Shown one piece after another: positions 46,023 through 55,875 of a stretch of DNA of 64,000 nucleotides (position 1 is its first letter; the number at the start of each line of letters is the position of its first letter). The position numbers and the translations under genes are program-made. This DNA is from Flavobacterium ichthyis (GTDB lineage Bacteria; Bacteroidota; Bacteroidia; Flavobacteriales; Flavobacteriaceae), in contig NZ_JAABLM010000009.1 of assembly GCF_009915155.1 (NCBI RefSeq), positions 62,001-126,000 on the forward strand. Reading direction: 5' to 3'. The notes beneath the pieces are model-generated. The model saw only the letters and a program-made list of their open reading frames with translations. It had not been told where the DNA came from and did not search any database.

Positions 46023-47639
46023 TTAAACCGCAACTCCAGGTTTTGCGATGGAGGTATCTGCTTTGACATGTGCGGCATTCGCGCGACCGCTTGGGTCTTG
46101 GTTTTCTTGCCATTTCGGAATCCATTTTCGCACGGTTTGAGCTGCACTTAATTGTGGATAATGTTTGTGGAAAATATCGCGGTAAAAATACGCTTCTTTG
46201 GTGGTTGGCGTGTTGTATTCAAAGCGTTCGGAAGCTTTTTCCATTTGCTCATCGGTAATTTGCGAACTGCAATATTCAATCAACGTATCAATCCAGTTGT
46301 AACCTACTCCATCCGAAAATTGCTCCTTTTGGCGCCACAAAACTTCTTGCGGTAAATACGGATTTTCCGGCGTGTCAAATGCTTTTCGAAGGATATATTT
46401 TTCAACGCCATCGTAAGTTTTAGGTTGCTTTTCCTCTGGTTTAATTTTGACAGCCATGTCCAAGAAATCTTTGTCCAAAAACGGAACACGAGCTTCTAAA
46501 CCGTGAGCCATCGTGGATTTATCAGCACGAAGCAAATCGGCAGTGAATAATTTTTGAACTCTTTCAATGGTTTCTTTTTGAAAATCTTCTGAACTTGGTG
46601 CATTTCTGAAATACAAATAACCTCCAAAAATTTCATCAGCTCCTTCACCGGAAAGCACCACTTTCACACCTTTTTCGGTAATGGCTTTAGACAAGAAATA
46701 CATTGGTGTACTGGCGCGAACCGAAGTTACATCATAGGTTTCGAGATGCCAAATTAATTTTTCAAGCACTTCAATTCCTTGCTCGATGGTGAAATGAATT
46801 TCGTGATGTTCGGTTCCTAAAAATTCAGCTACTTTTCTGGCAGCAACAGCATCTGGCGCTTCTGGATCAAGACCGATTGAGAATGACAACAATTTTTTTC
46901 CTTTTTCTTTTAAAAGTCTTGCCGCAATTGACGAGGTTAAGGACGAATCTAACCCTCCTGAAAGCAATACGCCAATTGGTACATCGCTCATCAGCCTTTT
47001 TTGAGTCGCTTCGGTTAGGGTTTCGCGAATTTTTTGCAAATCTAAAGCATCGGTACATTTTGTAAAATCTTCATATTCAGGACGGTAATATTTTACAAAG
47101 CCGGTTTTGGGTGTATAATAATGTCCCGGAGGAAAAGTGGCAAAAGTTTTACATTGGTCAGCAATAGGTTTCATTTCTGATGCAAAATAAATTCTGCCGC
47201 GATCGTCAAGACCATAATACAAAGGCTTCACACCTATAGGGTCGCGACCTGCGATAAAATCATCGCCATCGATAACTACGAAGGCAAAATCACCATCGAG
47301 GTAGTTTAGAAATTCATAACCAAATTCTTCGTACAAATGCACAATAACTTCCGAATCAGATTTTGTGCGGAACGTATGGCTTTTTAAAACCGTTTCACGT
47401 AATTTTTGATGGTTGTAAATTTCGCCGTTGTGTACCATCCAAGCCGATTTTGTCCCTTGAATGGGTTGTTTCCCCGAATGTAAATCGATGATTGACAAAC
47501 GTTCGTGGCTTAAAATATGTCCATTTTCAGTAACGTGCAAGTCGCTTTCATCGGGACCGCGATGCGACATTCTTTTAGAGAGCTGTTTTACTAATACTTC
47601 GTCTTTTCCTTTTCCTATAATTGCTAAAATTCCGCACAT
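46023..47639 (-). CDS. asnB: Asparagine synthase B (glutamine-hydrolysing)
   Basis: 538 residues. It makes asparagine from aspartate, glutamine and ATP. Cys2 right after the start Met (MCGILAIIGKGKDEV) is the glutaminase nucleophile. NTN-hydrolase domain: SHRGPDESDLH, HERLSIIDLHSGKQPI, NGEIYNHQKLRE. Synthetase domain: PP-motif LLSGGLDSSLTSSIAARL, GEGADEIFGGYLYFRNAPS. Full length and alone, with its own terminator. Confidence 0.94.
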   Translation of the reverse strand: MCGILAIIGKGKDEVLVKQLSKRMSHRGPDESDLHVTENGHILSHERLSIIDLHSGKQPIQGTKSAWMVHNGEIYNHQKLRETVLKSHTFRTKSDSEVIVHLYEEFGYEFLNYLDGDFAFVVIDGDDFIAGRDPIGVKPLYYGLDDRGRIYFASEMKPIADQCKTFATFPPGHYYTPKTGFVKYYRPEYEDFTKCTDALDLQKIRETLTEATQKRLMSDVPIGVLLSGGLDSSLTSSIAARLLKEKGKKLLSFSIGLDPEAPDAVAARKVAEFLGTEHHEIHFTIEQGIEVLEKLIWHLETYDVTSVRASTPMYFLSKAITEKGVKVVLSGEGADEIFGGYLYFRNAPSSEDFQKETIERVQKLFTADLLRADKSTMAHGLEARVPFLDKDFLDMAVKIKPEEKQPKTYDGVEKYILRKAFDTPENPYLPQEVLWRQKEQFSDGVGYNWIDTLIEYCSSQITDEQMEKASERFEYNTPTTKEAYFYRDIFHKHYPQLSAAQTVRKWIPKWQENQDPSGRANAAHVKADTSIAKPGVAV

Positions 47640-47819
47640 AACTTTTAATTTTTAATGATAAATATTCAATTGGTTATTGTTGAAGCAAAATTGAATTTTT
47701 TATTACAATTTAAAAATCAGGAAAGCATTTTAGGTTATTATTTTAAACGTAAAAATGTATTTTTATTTATTTTTTAAATTTGATGCCCTAAAAAAAAGCG
47801 ATTTAATTACAAATAGTAA

Positions 47820-48266
47820 TCATTCGATTTTTTGGATAGTGTAATTTGTGCCGTTGATTTCAAATTGGTAACCTTCGGATTGTCCCATTAATTTTTGTCC
47901 CAATGGCGATTGTGGCGAAAGCGCAATGATATTTTTTCCTTCAATCGAAATTTTAGGCAAGGCCGAACTCACGAAAAGCAAAATATTATTGGCGGTAACC
48001 AAACTTCCAATGGCTATTTTTCCGGAAACAAAATCAGCATCAATTTTATCTAAAATTTCTTTTTGCGAAATATATTCAGCGATTTTATGATTGAGTTTTT
48101 CTTGCTCGAGATGCATCATGGACAAAGCCGTTTCATGTTTGTCTCCGGCAGAACCTTTGGCATCGTTTTGGGCATCGATTGTTAGCCCAGAAATCATATC
48201 TCGAAACACATCAATTTTGTCTTGAACCATTTGGCGGTATCGTTCCAGCACTTGTTTTTTCATCAT
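47820..48266 (-). CDS. GreA/GreB C-terminal-like protein
   Basis: 148 residues; ATG codons at 48266 and 48263 are both possible. The last third (SPLGQKLMGQSEGYQFEINGTNYTIQKIE) matches the C-terminal FKBP-like domain of GreA/GreB transcript-cleavage factors. The N-terminal half is a helical region (MVQDKIDVFRDMISGL, then EQEKLNHKIAEYISQKEIL), shorter and less acidic at the tip than the classic coiled coil. It may thus bind RNA polymerase as an anti-Gre or secondary-channel factor without cleaving. Databases may label homologues 3-oxoacyl-ACP synthase, which I reject. Confidence 0.65.
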   Translation of the reverse strand: MMKKQVLERYRQMVQDKIDVFRDMISGLTIDAQNDAKGSAGDKHETALSMMHLEQEKLNHKIAEYISQKEILDKIDADFVSGKIAIGSLVTANNILLFVSSALPKISIEGKNIIALSPQSPLGQKLMGQSEGYQFEINGTNYTIQKIE

Positions 48267-48269
48267 GGG

Positions 48270-48277
48270 CAAAAATA
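48270..48277 (-). promoter_or_regulatory. Promoter box touching the GreA-like start (leaderless)
   Basis: CAAAAATA on the plus strand reads TATTTTTG on the minus strand, three bases before the first ATG (48266) and six before the second (48263). Confidence 0.45.
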
Positions 48278-48280
48278 AAA

Positions 48281-48309
48281 AAACCTGCAAAAATACATTT
48301 CGCAGGTTT
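48281..48309 (-). terminator. Terminator after beta-barrel gene
   Basis: AAACCTGC (minus strand) pairs with GCAGGTTT across a 13-base loop, followed by a T run; it lies between the barrel stop at 48332 and the GreA-like start. Confidence 0.75.
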
Positions 48310-48331
48310 ATTTTTTATTGAAATTAGTTTT

Positions 48332-50086
48332 TTAAAAATCAAATTTATAACTGGCCCCCACTAAGAACTGAAATCCTTGAACCGGGAAGTTTTGCCAACG
48401 TTGGTAATCTTGATTCGCAATGTTATTTGCTTTCAAAAACGCGGTCAATCTTTCGTTGTATTTGTAACCCACGTGAGCATTTAGGTCGAAAAAGCTATCT
48501 AAAGTAACCGTTTCATTTTCTGTTCGAAACGGTGAATTGTAACGGAATAAATCTTTTCTTTCTCCAACGAAGTAGATGCTGGTTCCTGCATACCATTGAT
48601 CAGTAATGGTAATTTCAAGATTGGCGGCTACATCAAGTGTGGGTAAATTCCATGCTTCTGCCTGAAATTCTGTGTTGAAACTATTAAAAGTTCCGGAAAT
48701 TCCGAAATTCACCTTATCGGTTACATCTGCTTTAATTTCTCCAAAAAAACTAATGGTTTTCAATCGGTCATAAACCACGTCAAATGAATTTCCAAAAGCG
48801 TAACCTTCCCTATTGGCATTTGTAAAATCATACGGATTGTTTACAAAAAGCGCCCGATTGTCTTCATTTTTGTAAGATCCACGAATATTGAAACCTACGT
48901 TACTTGCCAATTTTCCTTTTAAACCAACATATACATCATATTTTTGATCAGTTGGCGCAATGGCCAAAGTCGGTGACACGAAGAAATTTTGCTGGGTAAA
49001 TTCGCGGAAAGAATTTTGGCGAAGCGTTCCTTCAGCTCCTGCATAAGCGATGACCACATCATCCACAATTCGGTAAGTTGCGGTTACATTTGGATATACA
49101 AAAAAATCACTTTCGCTGTTTTCGCTGTCCATGCTGTAAAATAATCCGGCTCCAAGATTGATGGTCAAATCGTCTTGCTGGTACACGAAACTCGGCAAAA
49201 CGCCAATGTTGAAAAAGCTGTAGTCAATTGGAGCTTCGGTCAAATAATTTCTCTCGAATGAACCGCCGAGATAGTCAAATACAAATTTGGCATTCACTTG
49301 CGTATTATTGAAATCAAAACTTACTTCGGGCTTTACTACAAAACGATTTTCGGCTGAACCAAAATCATCGCTGAAACGGCTGAAACGCAACGTGGCTTCA
49401 TCGAAAAAACTTTCTTTAGCCGATAATCTTCCGCCAATGTAAATGTTTTGGTACACTTGTTTAGGGTCAATTCCTTGAATGATGGCATTTCTATCATCAT
49501 CAATTAAATCCGAACCAAAATCGTTTCTCAAACCGTACCAATTGTAAATTTGGTGTTGGTAACCCGCATCAACACTCCAAGAAAAATCTTTTTGGTTGTT
49601 GCCGTAAGTCAAGTCGAGGGAAGTGTCGAAAAATTTATCGTTATCCAAAAGCAAATCGTCTATCCCGCCTTGAGACGAGTGATGACGCAACATTCCACCA
49701 ACATATTCATTTCGGTTGATATTTTCGGTAACGAATAATTCACCCATGACGGTTCCGTAATTTCCAATGCCGAGAGTGGCGTAATTTTTATACAATTTTT
49801 CTTGTTTTGCTTTATCCACGCTTGCCGCACGACCTTTTGCAGGTGTAAAAGTTGACGCTACCGGAAAAGAAAAAATATTGTATTGGATATTTTCTTTAGC
49901 CGAATTTTCATCGTCGTTGAGATTTGGCGTTTCTTTCACTTTAAAAGCATCGGAAATAGTTGGCGTGTATGGTTTTACCACATTTACGACTTCTGTCCCG
50001 ATGTTTTCGTCTTTTTTCTGTGCCGAAAGCGTTTGGATTCCGGCTAATACGATGATTGAAGCGATGTATTGAAATTTATTTTTCAT
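48332..50086 (-). CDS. Outer-membrane beta-barrel protein without plug domain
   Basis: 584 residues. Signal peptide about 1-22 (SIIVLAGIQTLSAQ). A short periplasmic lead (VVNVVKPYTPTISDAFKVKETPNLND) resembles the start of TonB-linked or barrel proteins, but a plug domain of the usual ~120 residues is missing. The rest is alternating strands (LGIGNYGTVMGELFVTENI, DFSWSVDAGYQHQIYN, and the last strand GFQFLVGASYKFDF ending in Phe, the usual barrel C-terminus). Often annotated TonB-dependent receptor; I regard that as only loosely right. It follows the TPR gene by 28 bases. Confidence 0.7.
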   Translation of the reverse strand: MKNKFQYIASIIVLAGIQTLSAQKKDENIGTEVVNVVKPYTPTISDAFKVKETPNLNDDENSAKENIQYNIFSFPVASTFTPAKGRAASVDKAKQEKLYKNYATLGIGNYGTVMGELFVTENINRNEYVGGMLRHHSSQGGIDDLLLDNDKFFDTSLDLTYGNNQKDFSWSVDAGYQHQIYNWYGLRNDFGSDLIDDDRNAIIQGIDPKQVYQNIYIGGRLSAKESFFDEATLRFSRFSDDFGSAENRFVVKPEVSFDFNNTQVNAKFVFDYLGGSFERNYLTEAPIDYSFFNIGVLPSFVYQQDDLTINLGAGLFYSMDSENSESDFFVYPNVTATYRIVDDVVIAYAGAEGTLRQNSFREFTQQNFFVSPTLAIAPTDQKYDVYVGLKGKLASNVGFNIRGSYKNEDNRALFVNNPYDFTNANREGYAFGNSFDVVYDRLKTISFFGEIKADVTDKVNFGISGTFNSFNTEFQAEAWNLPTLDVAANLEITITDQWYAGTSIYFVGERKDLFRYNSPFRTENETVTLDSFFDLNAHVGYKYNERLTAFLKANNIANQDYQRWQNFPVQGFQFLVGASYKFDF

Positions 50087-50114
50087 AATGATTCTCTTGA
50101 TTTTAGTTCCCGAA

Positions 50115-53100
50115 TTAATTTTTTACTGATGAATTGCGCTTGGCTTCTTCAGTTTTAATCAAATTGAGTTCGGTTTGCGCTTCCTCGATTACGTCCGGAT
50201 AATCTTTGAAATTTTTGATCACACTTTCCAAAATGTAATTGGCTTGGAAACTATCTTTTAATCCGTAGAAATTTTTCGCCATTAATACCAAACCTTTGGC
50301 TCCAAAATATTTATATCCAGAATAATCTTTCGCTAATTTTTGAACCGCGGTGTTTGAGGCTTCAAATTTTCCTTCTTTGTTTTTGAAATACGCATCATAA
50401 TACAATGCTTCTGCCGCCAATTCACCTTTGGCAATCGATTGTAATTTGGCGTAAGCTGCTTTTGCTTTCGTTTCGTCATTAATTTTAATGGCAGATCTTG
50501 CCACAATCACTTGGGCATCACTTTTTACACGATCATCAGTTTTTGCATTGGCCAAAACTTTATCAGCATAATTAACAGCATTGGCATAATCTTGTTGTTC
50601 GTAATACGCTTTCATCAAATTTGATTGTGCAAAAGTTACGTTTTGCGGATAATCGGCTTCACTTTCTAAACGTTTTAAAACCGGCATGGCTTTAGCATAA
50701 TCCGCTTTTTTGAGGTGAATCTGCCCTAACCTTGCTAAAGATTGTTCGGTAAATTCATTTCTTGGTTTGGCAATGACAAACTCGTAATGCGAAACGGCAT
50801 TATTTTCTAAACCATCAGCAAAATAAGATTGTGCCAAATAAAAATTAGCCTTCAAAGCGTTGACACCGTTTGGAAATTTGGCCACGTAACCGCTCAAAGC
50901 ACTAATAGCTTGCTTGGTATTATTTTGCAAATAATATTTTTCGGCAGCTGTGTAAGTATCGTTATCGAGTTCAGCATCAGTAACTTCCACAAAATCAAGT
51001 GTTTTTACCCAAGAAGCATATTCGTCCACTCTTCCGGTATCCATGTAAATTAACCGGGCGGTTGCCACGGCTTCAAGCGCTTCAGGAGTATTAGGATATT
51101 CTCCCACTACTTTTTTTAATTTTGCCAAAGCTTCATTATTTTTTCCGCCGTTGTAATACACTAAACCTTGACGCAAAATCGCTTTTGAAGAATAAGAACC
51201 GCCTTTGTATTCCGCAATGAGTTGATCATAAGTTTTTACCGCACTTTCTATTTTTTCTTCGGCAACATAAGTGTTTCCTAACTCAAACATGGCGTCGTCG
51301 CGCAATTGAGATTTTGGATAATTTTTGATGAAAATAGTCAAATCCTCAATTTTCTTTTCATTTCGGCTTACAAAACCATAGCTGATGGCTTTTTGAAAAG
51401 CCGCATAATCTGCATCAACGCCTTTCATTTCGATGGCTTTATTGTAAGCTTCCATTGCAGGCCAATATTTTGCCGAAACAAAATGACTGTCGCCCAAACG
51501 CAAATAAGCGTCATTTAATCTGGTTTTGTCATCTTTATTGGAAGCAATATAACTTTGAAAACTGGTAATCGCTTGATCGTAATCTTTTTGCTTGAAATAA
51601 GCATACCCTAAATTATAATTGATGTTTTTAAATTCTGGGGTATTTTGTGCATTGGCGTCCGCTAAAAATTGTTTGAAAGTAATAATGGCTTCGCCAAAAT
51701 TATCTAAGGTATATTCCGTTTCGGCTTTCCAAAACAAGGCTCTTGCCGTGAATTTTGGATTGTTTCTTTCCGCTAGAGATTTTTTGAACATATCTAAAGC
51801 TTCGCGGTAATTTCCATCGGTATATAATTCTAAACCTCGGTAAAAAGTAACTTTTTGGTACGCTTCGCGGTTTCCGGCTTTATTTTTTTCCAATAAAACC
51901 AATGCTTCTCGGTAATTTTTTGAAGTGATGTAAGAATTAATCAATAAAGATTCAACCTCAGCACGATTAGGATTGTTTGGATATTTTTCTAAAAAACCGC
52001 TTAAAATACCTGGAATACTTTGGTACGAATTTCCAATTTCATAACTCAATTTGGCATAATTCAAATGCGCATCTTCCTGAATTTTGGCATCAAAAGTCAT
52101 TTCCGAAGCCGTTTTGAAAGCGTTCAAAGCCTGTTGCTTCTTGTCGGTTTTTAGATAACTTTCACCCAAATGATAATAGGCATTTTGGGCTACAAAATCT
52201 TTTCCGTCGATAATTTTATTGAATTGCGCAATGGCATTTTCGTAGTCATTTTGCTTGTAATAAGCATAACCCAATTGGTAAAAATCAGTGTTGCTCCATC
52301 TGCCTTTTTTACCCTTATACTCATTTAAATAAGGAATCGCTTGATCATATTGCTTCAAGTTAAAATAACTTTCGCCAATAATTTTATTCAATTCCGATTT
52401 TTCTTGCGCATTAGATTTTGCCATTGCGGCCTTTCCTAATTTGATGGCTTCGTCAAATTTTCCCAGTTTAAAATTCATGTCCGCTTGAAAATATGACATT
52501 TTTTCCTGGTATTTTTCTTCGCCCGAAACCTCATCAAAAAGCTGATTGGCCTTGGTATAATCATCAGATTCGTATGCCATGAACCCCAAATAATATTTCG
52601 CTTGCGAACCGTATTCGTTGCTATTAACCACTTGGTTCAAATAGTTTGCCGCTTCTTTTTTATTTCCGGCGGCGAAAAGCGCATAACCTTTTTGAAAATG
52701 GTATTTATCTCGTTGCGAACCACTTAAATTATCCTCGTCCACTTTTTCAAACCACTTTAAGGATTGCGGATAATTTCCGGAGTCAAAATAATAGTGGGCA
52801 ACTTCAATGTAAGCCTGATTTCTCTTGGTACTTGTGGGATGATCTTCCACAAAACTTTCCATCAATACATCCGCGTTCGACTGATTCAAGCGAATGGCAC
52901 AATTGGCAATGTAGTAGGCACAATCGGCTTCAATATCTGAATTATCATCGGTATTTTCGGCTTTAATTTTTTCAAAAATAATTTGAGCCGCCTGATATTG
53001 CTTGTCATTATAAAGCGATACAGCACGATTGTACTGCGACAAATCATGAGTGTAAATGGCGGTTTGCTGTGAAAAAACCGGAGCACTTCCGGCTAAAGTG

Positions 53101-53132
53101 GCCAGCAAAAATAACTTCGAGAGTTTATGCAT
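50115..53132 (-). CDS. Large exported tetratricopeptide repeat protein
   Basis: 1005 residues from the ATG at 53132, which gives a signal peptide (MHKLSKLFLLATLAGSAPVFSQQ); an ATG at 53168 would precede it with charged residues. The mature part is a long superhelix of TPR units, about 20 (for example YNDKQYQAAQIIFEKIKAE, AKYYLGFMAYESDDYTKANQLFDEV, DFYQLGYAYYKQNDYENAIAQFNKII), giving a scaffold for protein contacts in the periplasm. No lipobox. It is followed by a barrel protein in the same operon, so the two likely form an envelope complex; that is inference. Confidence 0.8.
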   Translation of the reverse strand: MHKLSKLFLLATLAGSAPVFSQQTAIYTHDLSQYNRAVSLYNDKQYQAAQIIFEKIKAENTDDNSDIEADCAYYIANCAIRLNQSNADVLMESFVEDHPTSTKRNQAYIEVAHYYFDSGNYPQSLKWFEKVDEDNLSGSQRDKYHFQKGYALFAAGNKKEAANYLNQVVNSNEYGSQAKYYLGFMAYESDDYTKANQLFDEVSGEEKYQEKMSYFQADMNFKLGKFDEAIKLGKAAMAKSNAQEKSELNKIIGESYFNLKQYDQAIPYLNEYKGKKGRWSNTDFYQLGYAYYKQNDYENAIAQFNKIIDGKDFVAQNAYYHLGESYLKTDKKQQALNAFKTASEMTFDAKIQEDAHLNYAKLSYEIGNSYQSIPGILSGFLEKYPNNPNRAEVESLLINSYITSKNYREALVLLEKNKAGNREAYQKVTFYRGLELYTDGNYREALDMFKKSLAERNNPKFTARALFWKAETEYTLDNFGEAIITFKQFLADANAQNTPEFKNINYNLGYAYFKQKDYDQAITSFQSYIASNKDDKTRLNDAYLRLGDSHFVSAKYWPAMEAYNKAIEMKGVDADYAAFQKAISYGFVSRNEKKIEDLTIFIKNYPKSQLRDDAMFELGNTYVAEEKIESAVKTYDQLIAEYKGGSYSSKAILRQGLVYYNGGKNNEALAKLKKVVGEYPNTPEALEAVATARLIYMDTGRVDEYASWVKTLDFVEVTDAELDNDTYTAAEKYYLQNNTKQAISALSGYVAKFPNGVNALKANFYLAQSYFADGLENNAVSHYEFVIAKPRNEFTEQSLARLGQIHLKKADYAKAMPVLKRLESEADYPQNVTFAQSNLMKAYYEQQDYANAVNYADKVLANAKTDDRVKSDAQVIVARSAIKINDETKAKAAYAKLQSIAKGELAAEALYYDAYFKNKEGKFEASNTAVQKLAKDYSGYKYFGAKGLVLMAKNFYGLKDSFQANYILESVIKNFKDYPDVIEEAQTELNLIKTEEAKRNSSVKN

Positions 53133-53156
53133 TGCGTGAGTTTTTGTTTTAACTTT

Positions 53157-53164
53157 CAAATATA
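53157..53164 (-). promoter_or_regulatory. Promoter -7 box for the TPR-barrel operon
   Basis: CAAATATA on the plus strand reads TATATTTG on the minus strand, 24 bases before the TPR gene start. No -33 partner at the usual spacing. The rest of the 225-base gap to ftsE shows nothing else. Confidence 0.5.
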
Positions 53165-53357
53165 TCAATCTTCAAAATGATAACGAGACGGCTTCGTTGT
53201 TTATTGTAAACATTTTTTTTAACAATTTTCACACCTATTGGATTTGAGGAATTTGCAATATATTTTTAACAAAAAACAATAATTTTTTCGCAACCCAACA
53301 ATTAAATTTTGATACCCAAATGGAACTTCTTACTTTTACGCAATAATCATTTCCACT

Positions 53358-54041
53358 ATGTCGCAACCTGTGCTTTTTTTAAGAAACGTAAATATTTACC
53401 AAGATAAAAATGCGGTTTTAACCAATGTAAATCTCGAAGTAAAACACGGCGAATTCCTTTATATCATTGGAAAAACGGGTTCCGGCAAAAGTAGTTTGAT
53501 GAAAACTTTGTATGCTGATTTGCCGTTAACTGACGGTCAAGGAAGCATTGCTGATTATGATTTGGCGGCTTTAAAAGAAAAAAATATTCCGTATTTGAGA
53601 AGAAAAATCGGTATTGTTTTTCAAGATTTTAAACTGCTTCCCGACCGAAACATTCAGGAAAATATGATTTTTGTGCTTCGCGCCACTGGTTGGACCGACA
53701 AACACGAAATGAACGTGAAAATTGAAGAAGTGTTGGAAAAAGTGGGCATGAAAAATTTTGCACACAAAATGCCACATCAAATTTCGGGTGGAGAACAACA
53801 AAGAATTGCCATTGCAAGAGCGCTTTTAAATGATCCTGAAATTATTTTGGCAGACGAACCTACCGGAAATCTCGATCCACAAACCAGTGTCGAAGTAATG
53901 GAAGTGTTGCGAAAAATTAATGCCAACGGCAAAACGATTATCATGGCAACCCACGATTATGCGTTATTATTGAAATATCCTGCCAAAACTTTAAAATGTG
54001 ATTCAGGTTCTGTGTTTGAAGTGGTGCAACGAACGGTTTAA
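53358..54041 (+). CDS. ftsE: FtsE-like ABC transporter ATPase
   Basis: 227 residues. Walker A GKTGSGKSSLMKTL, signature SGGEQQRIAIARALL, Walker B IILADEPTGNLDPQTS, H-loop in MATHDYALLLKYP. The sequence and length are those of the FtsE/LolD/MacB type, and it is most like FtsE, which with FtsX regulates septal wall hydrolases. No FtsX gene follows, and the partner must lie elsewhere. A weak box TACTTTTA lies upstream. The next gene begins at the very next base. Confidence 0.8.
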   Translation: MSQPVLFLRNVNIYQDKNAVLTNVNLEVKHGEFLYIIGKTGSGKSSLMKTLYADLPLTDGQGSIADYDLAALKEKNIPYLRRKIGIVFQDFKLLPDRNIQENMIFVLRATGWTDKHEMNVKIEEVLEKVGMKNFAHKMPHQISGGEQQRIAIARALLNDPEIILADEPTGNLDPQTSVEVMEVLRKINANGKTIIMATHDYALLLKYPAKTLKCDSGSVFEVVQRTV

Positions 54042-54929
54042 ATGCTTTCGGTTTTAATTCCTACATATAATTACAATATTTTCCCGTTGGTGAAAAATGT
54101 GGCGGCTCAACTTGAAAAAGCCAAAATTGATTTTGAAATTATTTGTTTGGATGACGATTCAAAAAATTATAATACTGAAAACCAGAATATTAATTCTATA
54201 CAAAACGCATCTTACGAAATTTTACCAAAAAATATCGGGCGAAGTGCGATTAGAAATTTACTCGCCCAAAAAGCATCTTTTGAAAGCTTATTGTTTTTAG
54301 ATGCCGATGTGATGCCGAAGCAAAATGATTTTGTGGCAAAATATCTTCCGTTTTTAAACAACGAAGAAAAAGTGGTTTACGGCGGAATTGAATACCAACC
54401 CGAAAAACCAGATAAAAACGAGCTTTTACGCTGGATTTACGGCAATTCCCGTGAAGCATTATCAGTTGAAACCCGAAAAAAAAATCCGTACATTTCATTT
54501 TTAACGCTCAATTTTTTAATTACAAAATCGGTTTTTGAAAAAGTGTCGTTTAATGAAAACATCCCGAATTTAAGACATGAAGACACGCTTTTTTCAAGTG
54601 ATTTAGCCAGAAAAAAAATTAAAATGTTTCACATTAATAATCCTGTCATTCACAACGGATTAGAAAGCAGCGAAAAATTTTTACAAAAATCCGAAGAAGC
54701 ACTTTTGGGACTTAAAAACCTCATTGACAATAATTTGATTGATGAAAAATATGTGAAATTAGCCCGAATTTCCAAGAGATTAAACCAATGGAAATTGACT
54801 TTTTTGCTGATGCCTTTTTTTAAAAATTACCGCGAAAAAATGATTAAAAATCTGTTAGGCGAAAATCCATCACTTTTTATTTTTGATTTATACCGATTGG
54901 GTTATTTTTGTCAATTAAACCAAAAATAA
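54042..54929 (+). CDS. Glycosyltransferase family 2
   Basis: 295 residues. GT-A fold: MLSVLIPTYNYNIFPLV at the start, IICLDDDSKN, and the metal-binding DxD in LFLDADVMPKQNDF. It adds a sugar from a nucleotide sugar in a surface-polysaccharide pathway; the sugar is unknown. Its ATG follows the ftsE stop directly (54041/54042), so translation is coupled. It may be a paralogue of the next gene. Confidence 0.85.
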   Translation: MLSVLIPTYNYNIFPLVKNVAAQLEKAKIDFEIICLDDDSKNYNTENQNINSIQNASYEILPKNIGRSAIRNLLAQKASFESLLFLDADVMPKQNDFVAKYLPFLNNEEKVVYGGIEYQPEKPDKNELLRWIYGNSREALSVETRKKNPYISFLTLNFLITKSVFEKVSFNENIPNLRHEDTLFSSDLARKKIKMFHINNPVIHNGLESSEKFLQKSEEALLGLKNLIDNNLIDEKYVKLARISKRLNQWKLTFLLMPFFKNYREKMIKNLLGENPSLFIFDLYRLGYFCQLNQK

Positions 54930-54930
54930 A

Positions 54931-55875
54931 ATGGCTTTTTTTTCGGTAATCATTCCACTTTACAACAAAGAAAATTTTGTAGCAGCCACGATTCAAAGCG
55001 CTTTGAATCAAACTTTTACCGACTTTGAAATCATTGTCATCAACGATGGTTCTACTGATAAAAGTGCCGAAAAAGTGAGCCAAATTTCCGATTCCCGCAT
55101 TCAACTTTTTACCACCGAAAATCAAGGCGTTTCCGCAGCAAGAAATTTTGGAATTGAAAAAGCTTCCGGCAAGATGATTGCCTTTCTGGATGCCGATGAT
55201 TATTGGTTTCCCAATCATTTAGAAAATTTATTTGAATTGGGGGAAAGGTTTCCGGAATGTGGAATGTTTTGTACCAATTACGAGCGTTTTTTTAACGAAA
55301 AAAATATTGTAAAACCTCATTTTGTTGATGTACCAACCCAACCTTGGAAAGGGATTGTATCCGATTTTTTCAAATCAAGTTACGTTGATCGAATTGCTTG
55401 GACTTCGGCAGTTGCCGTTCCGAAAAAAGTTTTAGAAAAAGTAGGAAATTTTGATACGAAAATCACACTTGGAGCTGGAGAAGACACCCAACTTTGGATT
55501 AGAATCGCTTTGCAATATAAGGTGGCTTTCAACAATGAAATTTCGGCGAGGCACGTTTTAAATTCCGAAAATAGAATTTCACTTGCGAACACTTTGAAAC
55601 GTTCTTTTGCAAAGTTTGACGAATTTGCAGAAGCGGAAAAAAAAAATCTGTCGCTCAAAAAATATTTGGATTTATACCGAACAGAATTTGCCCTAAAACA
55701 CAAAATTGCTGGAGATTTAAAAACCTATCGTTATTATCTTCAAAATACAAACCAGGAAAATATTCCGCTTAAAACCAAACTACTGTTGAAGTTGCCGGTT
55801 TTTTTACTTCAAAAATTATTTGGTTTCAAAAAGTTTCTAGAGCGAAAAAACATTATGATTTCGGTTTATCATTAA
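54931..55875 (+). CDS. Glycosyltransferase family 2
   Basis: 314 residues. GT-A motifs: FFSVIIPLYNKENFVAATIQSALNQTFTDFEIIVINDGSTDKS, DxD in AFLDADDYWFPNHL, and an acidic catalytic region GAGEDTQLWIRIALQYKV. Probably a peripheral inner-membrane enzyme building a surface glycan. It starts one base after the previous gene and converges on the next with a four-base overlap of stops (TTAA). Confidence 0.88.
   Translation: MAFFSVIIPLYNKENFVAATIQSALNQTFTDFEIIVINDGSTDKSAEKVSQISDSRIQLFTTENQGVSAARNFGIEKASGKMIAFLDADDYWFPNHLENLFELGERFPECGMFCTNYERFFNEKNIVKPHFVDVPTQPWKGIVSDFFKSSYVDRIAWTSAVAVPKKVLEKVGNFDTKITLGAGEDTQLWIRIALQYKVAFNNEISARHVLNSENRISLANTLKRSFAKFDEFAEAEKKNLSLKKYLDLYRTEFALKHKIAGDLKTYRYYLQNTNQENIPLKTKLLLKLPVFLLQKLFGFKKFLERKNIMISVYH

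Noticed and set aside
48332-50086. Calling the barrel a TonB-dependent receptor
   Set aside because: I see no plug domain and no TonB box; the name would suggest an uptake role not supported by the sequence.
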